A stretch of 10,806 nt of DNA, taken from contig JAOXYC010225460.1 in NCBI GenBank assembly GCA_028565715.1, positions 1 to 10,806 of the forward strand, read 5' to 3'. Both the position numbers and the translations under genes were made by a program. How positions within the stretch are numbered: the stretch's first letter is position 1; the number at the start of each line of letters is the position of its first letter. The notes below the pieces were generated by a model. That model did no database searches and was not told where the DNA came from. It saw nothing but the letters and a program-made list of their open reading frames with translations. Origin of the DNA: Phoronis pallida. Lineage: Eukaryota; Phoronida; Phoronidae. Shown here piece by piece: positions 6,501-10,806 of this stretch.

Positions 6501-9280
6501 TTATTCTCGACAGACTCCAGTCGGCCTCGAAAAAATATTCCTGGCTGGAGTCTGTCTCAAATACAATAACCCGCAGAATATCGGCATATACATGTAATAA
6601 GCTGTATGTATTACTTCCCATTCATTGTAAGAATCACTTTAAGTTGATTCTGTCTTTCGAAAACAATTTTAAATTCAAATTTTATAATCCATTCAGACAA
6701 GACATTAGACAAGATAATTATTTTTCAGGTTTTGTCTTACAAAACATGAGTAGGCTAGAATTCGAACATAGACAACAACCGTTTTTAAGGGTGACATGTT
6801 TTGACAGGTACAAACATCTTCGTCAACTGTTCATTGACACCGGTGATGAAAAGGTAATCTTATTACCTTTTGTTGCCGAGACTGTTTCTTATACTCATGC
6901 AACAGCTGTTTCTGGAGTTCTTCAAGTCGCTCCTGATGTTCATTCAACTTTTCAAACCTTTCTCCATTAACACTTCCAACCTCAGGTTTTCTGGATGGCT
7001 TGGATTGTTTTTGTTTTTCCTCATCGGAATCCGAGTTGTTCTCCCCATTGTCTGATCGTTCCTTTTCCCTATCACTCCCTGATTTTTGAGATCCTGACTT
7101 ATGTGACCCAGATTTGTGTGACCCGGATCTATGCGACCCAGATTTTTGTGACCCGGATTTTAGACTATGTTTCTCATTGTCATCATCATCTTCATTATCA
7201 CTAGTTTTATCATCATTGTTATTGTTTAAACGACTGTCTTTGGGGCAACTTTCAGAGTTTTTATCAACTTCATTTTTATGTTGCTCTTCACTGTAACAAA
7301 ATTGGAAATAAAAAATATTAATAACCAGAGTCTCAATAAGTAGGTTCATCTGACTGGTAATACATTCTTAACAAAGGAATAAAGAAAACATTTAAAACAA
7401 CAATAATGCAGAATGATTTTAGGAAAATAAATCATCTCCAAAAATTCAAACTTCTCAAAATCAATACAACAAACCAGTACCGCAAAAAAAATAGAACGGT
7501 ATCTGAATTCAAAATTAATGATTTTCTAAAATACCAGAGTCCCAATGGTCTGCTATAAACCTTTGCAAATGGTTATTAACATTATATATTTCATGAATGT
7601 ATAGATAATGTTTGGGTTTTCCCGAATTGGATAAGAAAGGATTATCTTAATTCCCAAAACAAAATGGGGACTGGCATCTTTGGTCTAACGATGGTGCATG
7701 TCCAAACAATGTGAAAATGGTTAAAATCGGGCAGACTGTCACAGATATGTACCTGTGTTTTTCTTCCTTGTCCTCCTCCTCAAGCGAGTCAATGTAACGA
7801 ATAGAGAATGAATATCGGGATTTACTGATCTTGATTAGCAGATTTCTCATTGCTGTTGCCTACAAAAACAGAAGAAAAATTATTTGAAACTTTGTAGAAA
7901 TCTTAAAGATATTGCTAGACATCAGGAAAATGAATAAAATCAGGAAATCAGATGTTGCTGCATTTCCTTTTAAGTCATGATTGTTATGAACATTGTTCAA
8001 CTATAGGACCTAGGGAGTTTTATTTATGATTGCAGTAGCATAGTCTACAACATATATTCATTGTAGTGACTTGCAAATCTGCCATGTTTGATGTTGCATT
8101 GTGGATGGAGTTGTAGTTGCCAATGCTGGTCTCAAAGAAAACTTATTTCAAAGCAATGCTACTTGCACTTTGTACACGCACACGTTTCAAACAATCCCAT
8201 AATTCTTTATGCTCAGCAACTGAGCTCTAAGATTTGAAAATTCTCTATTGTATTGGTGAGAATTTATAAATCTGTTAAACTGGAATGTTTGTGATGTACC
8301 TGAAATAAATCCTAGTTCCTTGGAGTCTTCTTGACTGATTGAAAAACAAGATCTACATTTTTTTTTTATCTCTATCGTATTGCTGTTTTTCCTATGTTAA
8401 ATGTTATAATATTATTATGACAAATATCAAAAGTGCTTGGAAGCAAAATGAACCATTTTGTTTATACCTTAAACCCATTATACATCATGACAGTGTAAAA
8501 TTTGGCCTGGTCTTGTATGCGCCTTGGGGTGACCTGTACAATTCCAGGTACATAGCACTCAGCCTTGCCTTCCTTTACAACATGGACTAGAACATGATCA
8601 CCTTCCTGAAACAGTAAAATACGTAAATTTAAGTCATCATATAACACAATCAACTGAAAATAAACAGCAATGTGTATATGACTGTATAATGTTAGTGAAT
8701 TTCAGGGATAAAAATAATAACAATAATTCTAACAAATCTCTTTCTTTTGGTAGGCTTGCTTTTTTAAGGAAATCTTTTCTTTACAAAAGTGTCAGTTTTG
8801 AAGAATCACAGCGTTTTTGTCTAGCACTCATACCACATCTGAGATTGGGTTGTGAAAAGAATCATGAAAGATCATAAAAAGTCATGTAGTCACATGCTTT
8901 ATCAGTTATAAAAGATGGTTGCCAATAAAACTTATCATATACCCATTTTCAATTTCCCGAGTTATAAATTATTATAAATTTTCAACAAGTTCTAAACTGC
9001 AATATTTTACCCTCAGTATGGGTCTCGCCACAGAGCCCCCTGTTGGAATAATAAATCTTGTAGGAACAATCTGCTGTCCCATTTCCTGGAACTCCACCTT
9101 GGCATGGCGAACATCTGTTGACTTGATGACAAAACCCTGGTAGTAAAGCCCATCGTCACGGTTACGGGCTACACAACTTTGCCCTCGTAATGTGTCGAGA
9201 ACCTTTCTCACTTTCTTGCTTGTTGTTGGAACTTCTTTGGTTTCACTTTTTGTTTTCCCTTCAACAATATCACCAAGACC
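3178..9280 (-). CDS. Multi-exon gene, 5'-partial: six Tudor-like (DUF4537-type) modules with coiled coil
   Basis: Ten coding exons on the minus strand join in frame: 9280-9011, 8605-8468, 7859-7753, 7290-6867, 5968-5861, 5557-5413, 5124-5029, 4632-4511, 4122-3864 and 3509-3178. They give 666 residues plus a TGA stop. All nine introns have GT/AG ends and matching phases. The protein shows six SH3/Tudor-like modules (about residues 33-80, 91-148, 413-460, 471-521, 540-589 and 598-648). A disordered linker (173-282) and a charged coiled coil (283-349) separate modules 2 and 3. The pattern (V-x-A-R-x-x-D-G-x-Y-Y-x-G, then a strand and a second V-L-V half) resembles DUF4537, known from C11orf16 and, as I recall, VWA3B. 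A von Willebrand A domain, if present, would lie upstream of the window. Tudor-like folds often bind methylated ligands; no ligand can be named here. There is no signal peptide or membrane segment in this part. The exon assembly is confident; the family name is less so. Confidence 0.88.
3864..4122 (-). CDS. Exon 9: fourth Tudor-like module and start of the fifth
   Basis: This is a 259-nt exon, phase 0 at the start, ending with one base of a glycine codon. The acceptor is TATTCTCCAG|GTCAA and the donor is TGTTTAG|GTAGGC. Module 4 runs VNDTVVALHPAYSFSYAPAT, VTEVFPDLWTQVRLYDG and then RIPREEVYKIS. After a short linker, module 5 opens with NQAVVARDDNDGGYCLG. The V-V-A-R-D-D-N-D-G-G-Y-C-x-G string mirrors module 1 (C-V-A-R-N-R-D-D-G-L-Y-Y-x-G). 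The frame runs on into the intron at 3863-3802, but that is read-through. Confidence 0.9.
4511..4632 (-). CDS. Exon 8: second half of third Tudor-like module
   Basis: This is a 122-nt exon, phase 1 at the start and phase 0 at the end. The acceptor is TATGTTCACAG|GCACG and the donor is ATCAAG|GTAAGT, the best consensus donor in the window. It encodes TIKNSCGDGYYFIEDSTGDL, then EKISRVDIISDNDDADNVIK. The Y-Y-F-I-E-D-S-T-G-D part matches the strand and tight turn that Tudor domains place after the conserved Y-x-G. The acidic DNDDAD run links to module 4. Confidence 0.9.
5029..5124 (-). CDS. Exon 7: first half of third Tudor-like module
   Basis: This is a 96-nt phase 1/1 exon. The acceptor is TTCTAACAG|GTGCT and the donor is TAGAG|GTACGT, a strong match to consensus. 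It encodes GASGNKLSARLSDL, then SVGEEVLARWSDEGWYYRG with the last glycine split by the intron. V-G-E-E-V-L-A-R-W-x-D-E-G-W-Y-Y-x-G is the clearest Tudor-like signature in the gene. It has four aromatic residues (W421, W426, Y427, Y428) that could contribute to an aromatic cage. Confidence 0.9.
5413..5557 (-). CDS. Exon 6: acidic spacer after coiled coil
   Basis: This is a 145-nt exon, phase 0 at the start, ending with one base of a glycine codon. The acceptor is ATACTAATTTCAG|AACTC and the donor is AAAATGG|GTATGT. It encodes a short amphipathic stretch with EHHIRERVKEWMSEQNG, then an Asp/His-rich run (GGDHLDDDDHIGHQEDGSG). No known domain is recognised. It links the coiled coil to the four C-terminal Tudor-like modules. 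A helix around ERVKEWM may be a small docking segment, but this is inference. Confidence 0.85.
5861..5968 (-). CDS. Exon 5: basic coiled coil
   Basis: This is a 108-nt phase 0/0 exon of 36 codons. The acceptor is TTTTCTCTTGTAG|AAACT and the donor is AGAAAG|GTAATT. It encodes KLRKETKKLARTQQKILKKY, then KSGGSMQLLKEILARK. It is strongly basic and continues the helix from the previous exon (…QSRQQK|KLRKETKK…). The frame is fixed by the phase of exon 4. A different frame of the same DNA stays open through the flanking introns (5694-5990), but it breaks the join and gives a non-helical peptide. Confidence 0.85.
6140..6619. mobile_element. MITE-like element in intron, 480 bp, 13-bp TIRs and 6-bp TSD
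   Basis: The ends are perfect inverted repeats: GGGAAGTAATACA at 6140-6152 and TGTATTACTTCCC at 6607-6619. They are flanked by the direct repeat ATTCAT at 6134-6139 and 6620-6625, as expected of a target-site duplication. Inside are nested inverted repeats: CCTTTTATTGGA (6154-6165) with TCCAATAAAAGG (6226-6237), TTTTATACCAC (about 6237-6248) with GTGGTATAAAA (6451-6461), and a long hairpin at 6462-6603. I see no transposase, so this is a non-autonomous DNA element. The superfamily is unknown. It sits in the 898-bp intron between exons 4 and 5. Confidence 0.7.
6462..6603. repeat. Long near-perfect hairpin (142 bp)
   Basis: The left arm 6462-6500 and right arm 6565-6603 are perfect 39-bp reverse complements (AGCTTATTACATGTATATGC… and its complement). 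After a short mismatched section the arms resume as a perfect 12-bp match: GACAGACTCCAG at 6509-6520 with CTGGAGTCTGTC at 6545-6556. The loop is about 24 nt. It is part of the MITE-like element. If transcribed within the intron it would form a long, almost fully paired stem. Confidence 0.9.
6867..7290 (-). CDS. Exon 4: disordered acidic/Ser-Gly linker and coiled-coil start
   Basis: This is the largest exon here: 424 nt, with one base completing the split serine and then 141 codons (residues 173-313). The acceptor is TTTGTTACAG|TGAAG and the donor is CAAAAG|GTAATA. In order it carries a polar start, an Asn/Asp-rich run (about 193-212), six KSGSx pentapeptides (216-245), a charged Asp/Glu/Ser/Lys stretch (about 246-280), and the beginning of a coiled coil rich in Glu, Gln, Leu and Lys from about 283. 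No enzyme motif is visible. This reads as a flexible spacer. The donor lies inside a perfect inverted repeat (see findings). Confidence 0.88.
7071..7160 (-). repeat. 15-bp coding minisatellite, six units (KSGSx pentapeptides)
   Basis: Six in-frame 15-bp units encode KSGSQ, KSGSH, RSGSH, KSGSH, KSGSQ and KSGSD. On the plus strand the units look like GATTTNTGTGACCCR. They differ mostly at third positions while the Ser-Gly-Ser core stays fixed. The first and last units are less perfect. Because the unit length is a multiple of three, gain or loss of copies would keep the frame. It lies in the linker exon. Confidence 0.9.
7753..7859 (-). CDS. Exon 3: end of second Tudor-like module
   Basis: This is a 107-nt exon, phase 0 at the start and ending with two bases (AG) of a serine codon. 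The acceptor is GTTTTTGTAG|GCAAC and the donor is CACAG|GTACAT. It encodes ATAMRNLLIKISKSRYSFSI then RYIDSL and an acidic run EEEDKEEKH. The first part closes module 2 with the usual 'LIKIS' strand. The acidic tail opens the disordered linker. An ATG at 7850 is internal and not a start, because the reading frame is open across the upstream junction. Confidence 0.88.
8468..8605 (-). CDS. Exon 2: start of second Tudor-like module
   Basis: This is a 138-nt phase 0/0 exon of 46 codons. The acceptor is TTTACTGTTTCAG|GAAGG and the donor is TTTAAG|GTATAA. It encodes EGDHVLVHVVKEGKAECYVP followed by GIVQVTPRRIQDQAKFYTVM and MYNGFK. A barrel-like strand order is visible: G-D-H-V-L-V, then C-Y-V-P-G-I-V, then F-Y-T-V-M-M-Y-N-G. 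The Y-V-P-G-I-V segment matches the second half of DUF4537 pairs as I remember the family. The intron in front of it separates modules 1 and 2 exactly. Confidence 0.9.
9011..9280 (-). CDS. Exon 1 of window: first Tudor-like module
   Basis: This is a 270-nt phase 0/0 exon of 90 codons. The acceptor is a T-rich tract ending TTTTATTTTAG just above 9280, and the donor is CTGAGG|GTAAAA at 9011/9010. The first 30 or so residues are Lys/Thr-rich (GKTKSETKEVPTTSKKVRK), probably a disordered tail of an upstream region. From residue 33 the module begins with SCVARNRDDGLYYQGFVIK, followed by a strand (HAKVEF) and IVPTRFIIPTGG. The V-A-R...D-G-x-Y-Y-x-G signature is the DUF4537/Tudor hallmark. The exon starts at an acceptor with no initiator ATG, so earlier exons must exist. 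Confidence 0.9.
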
Positions 9281-9737
9281 CTAAAATAAAAATACAAATG
9301 AATGTTGTTAAATTACTAAATTAACTTTTTGACAAATTCTCAATATCTCAAGGGTATGTTTTACAACAACTGCACATTACTGCATGATTCTTCATTCTTA
9401 ACCATTTCAACTTTTGATACATTTTTGAAATTTGAATGCAGTAAAAAAAAAAAAAATTCAGCAGTTTTTTTAAATAAAACACGAGATGAAAATAGGTCAA
9501 AACAATTTCATGTTTAAAAAGGTGTTTTTGATCCCATTTTCTCAAAACACCTCTGGTTTAGAAATTTGTTTTGACTGCATTTAAAGTTCTAAACTTATTG
9601 ACCACTCCACTTGGTTTGTTAATACAGCATTATAAGATCTTAAAGTTTGTCATAAAGATTGTAAATGTTCATATTGGGCCTTTGAAAAGTTTTAATGCGC
9701 AATGGATCTCTTATTCTTTATTTTCCAAAACAATACC

Positions 9738-9957
9738 ATAATCTCCTTAATAAGGACCCATGCCGCTTTTATTTGTTACTCAGTTTTCACCCACTTCCTA
9801 CCTTTTTGGGTTTTTTATCGATTCTTTTTCAAATAATTACAAAGTTTATGGACAAACTCCCAAAAATTACTTGAAAACTGACTGTTTCGCAGGGGCACTT
9901 AAACCCCAGAAATTATAGGGAGCACTTACTAGGGCATGGTCGCTTTTTAGGGATTAT
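9738..9957. repeat. Degenerate inverted-repeat element, about 220 bp
   Basis: The left arm ATAATCTCCTTAATAAGGACCC then ATGCC (9738-9764) pairs loosely with the reverse complement of the right arm GGCATGGTCGCTTTTTAGGG then ATTAT (9933-9957). Short indels must be allowed. The GGGCATGG / CGCTT / TTAGGG wording resembles decayed small DNA elements seen in marine invertebrates. No target duplication is clear. Confidence 0.35.
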
Positions 9958-10208
9958 ACAAAAATTTAATAATTAATAATTGAAATTAATGTACTTTCAA
10001 TATTGTTCATGAGAAAGCCAATTACTTCCAACGAATGGTGTGCTCAGCTGATGACCAAAATTGTCATAGTTACTTACAAAATGTAGAATTATCAATCATT
10101 GAAATATGACGTGGCAAATGCCTTTTGACCACCCCTTTGTCATTTACGAAATATTATATGTTTTTTATTATCATTTTATGTACTGTAAATATGTTCATGT
10201 TTATGACC

Positions 10209-10239
10209 AATAAATGTAATTGAAAACTGAAAAAAAAAA
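10209..10239 (+). promoter_or_regulatory. AATAAA followed by A10: 3'-end-like or retrocopy tail
   Basis: AATAAA at 10209-10214 is followed 15 nt later by ten A residues (10230-10239). TGTA elements lie upstream (about 10180-10190). Together this resembles the 3' end of a polyadenylated transcript copied into the genome, or a genuine plus-strand poly(A) site at an A-tract. No parent coding sequence is visible upstream. Confidence 0.35.
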
Positions 10240-10772
10240 ACGCTTCATCTGTTTCTTTTACATTTTGACAATTTGTTATTATTGTAAATTCTTGTTTTTG
10301 CCTTCATTCCTTATCAAAAACATGATGTTAATATGTTACAGTGGATCTCAGTTATGTTGCCGACCCGTTGAGATATTATCAAGTCATATTTATTGGCGGC
10401 CTGTATAGAAATTTCCGGAAGAAGCCAAGGTATTCATGTATTTGTTCAGAAGAATGTACGGATGCAAATGTTACAAAAAATCCAACGCAATTGACCTCAT
10501 GCATTCACTAGGTGGTAATTTCACATTCGTCGTAAGTAGCAATGTATACTTTAAATTACCATAGTTTAAAGGCAACTGCAAGACTTATTTTCCATATCTT
10601 ATTTTCCTGCTGGTTAACTAAGCACAATCATAAATCAAACAAGCCTCAGTCTCCAAATTAAGCAAGACCAAATTAAGCAAGCAAGCAATTCAATTACTTA
10701 CTGGTTACTGCATAAAGGACCATTCACTAATTGACCGGTCATTTCGTTTCGGAATTGGTCAAAGTTTCCGAA

Positions 10773-10799
10773 AAGGGCGCGGAATAATTCCGCGCCCTT
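10773..10799. repeat. GC-rich perfect palindrome
   Basis: AAGGGCGCGGAAT (10773-10785) and ATTCCGCGCCCTT (10787-10799) are perfect reverse complements around a single A. Smaller palindromic pieces precede it, namely TGACCGGTCA (10732-10741) and the pair TTGACC/GGTCAA. The GC-rich stem stands out in AT-rich DNA and may be an element end cut by the window border. Confidence 0.8.
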
Positions 10800-10806
10800 A
10801 AATTTT

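Larger units (their letters stand above)
9281..10806. other. Upstream intron / flank without a supported exon
   Basis: Exon 1 of the window starts at an acceptor, so this stretch should be intron of the same gene, at least in its left part. I scanned it on the minus strand for an acceptor, open frame and donor of fitting phase, and found none that I trust. It contains an A13 run (about 9442-9454), a degenerate inverted-repeat pair (9738-9764 and 9933-9957), an A-tailed 3'-end-like stretch (10209-10239), a 15-bp-period duplication CCAAATTAAGCAAG (10653-10681), and a GC-rich palindrome at the edge. Confidence 0.5.

Noticed and set aside
6449-6970. Longest plus-strand open frame (173 codons)
   Set aside because: It runs through the hairpin of the MITE-like element and then antisense through exon 4. 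The peptide has no domain, and the minus-strand reading explains the region.
6995-7296. Plus-strand open frames rich in Cys-Asp-Pro or Ser-Leu
   Set aside because: They are antisense shadows of the KSGSx repeat and the Asn/Asp-rich run of exon 4.
8339-8590. Plus-strand open frame of 83 codons
   Set aside because: It is largely the antisense of exon 2 with a T-rich intron in front. It shows no coding features of its own.
8972-9211. GTG or other start inside exon 1
   Set aside because: The frame continues upstream to a clear acceptor at 9281-9282, so this is an internal exon and not a start.
9517-9553. Small inverted repeat AGGTGTTTT / AAAACACCT
   Set aside because: It is only 9 bp with a bulge in AT-rich DNA and is likely to occur by chance.
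1-10806. Bacterial-type systems: operons, CRISPR arrays, tRNA or rRNA genes
   Set aside because: The spliced structure and composition show a eukaryotic locus. No regularly spaced repeats with unique spacers and no RNA gene folds were seen.

Overview
This looks like animal nuclear DNA. It is AT-rich, mostly non-coding, and broken into short exons with GT/AG borders. There are no operons, ribosome binding sites, tRNA or rRNA genes. The exon and intron sizes, simple repeats and small inverted-repeat elements suggest a marine invertebrate such as a mollusc or another lophotrochozoan. That placement is a guess from style, not a proof.

The main content is one gene on the minus strand, of which the last ten coding exons lie here (9280 down to the TGA at 3178-3180). 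I assembled it by hand from splice sites. All nine junctions have GT/AG borders and matching phases. The total is 2001 nt, or 666 residues plus the stop. The first exon in the window begins at an acceptor, so the 5' end of the gene lies beyond 10806 or in upstream exons I could not find. The protein has two Tudor/SH3-like modules (exons 9280-7753). A disordered acidic and Ser-Gly-rich linker follows, carrying a six-fold KSGSx pentapeptide repeat, and then a highly charged coiled coil (exons 7290-5861). An acidic spacer comes next (5557-5413), and four more Tudor-like modules complete the C terminus (5124-3178). By motif memory this is the DUF4537 type of domain known from VWA3B and C11orf16. 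Here it appears as three tandem pairs, and introns fall at matching places in different repeats.

Region by region: 1 to about 1910 has no convincing coding sequence. It holds a foldback and a canonical plus-strand poly(A) site near 1889, so it may be the 3' UTR of a convergent neighbour. From about 1911 to 3177 lies 3'-flanking or 3'-UTR sequence of the minus-strand gene. It contains a repeat element of about 395 bp (2553-2947) with GC-rich ends, internal tandem repeats and a G-quadruplex motif. From 3178 to 9280 is the gene. Its largest intron here carries a 480-bp MITE-like element (6140-6619) with terminal inverted repeats, a 6-bp target duplication and a long near-perfect hairpin. From 9281 to 10806 is intron or upstream sequence with a degenerate inverted-repeat element, an A-tailed stretch that looks like a 3' end, and a GC-rich palindrome at the right edge.

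I see no CRISPR array, phage, defence system or toxin. The most notable points are the six-Tudor architecture with repeat-conserved intron positions, a hairpin that encloses a 5' splice site, and the intronic hairpin element.
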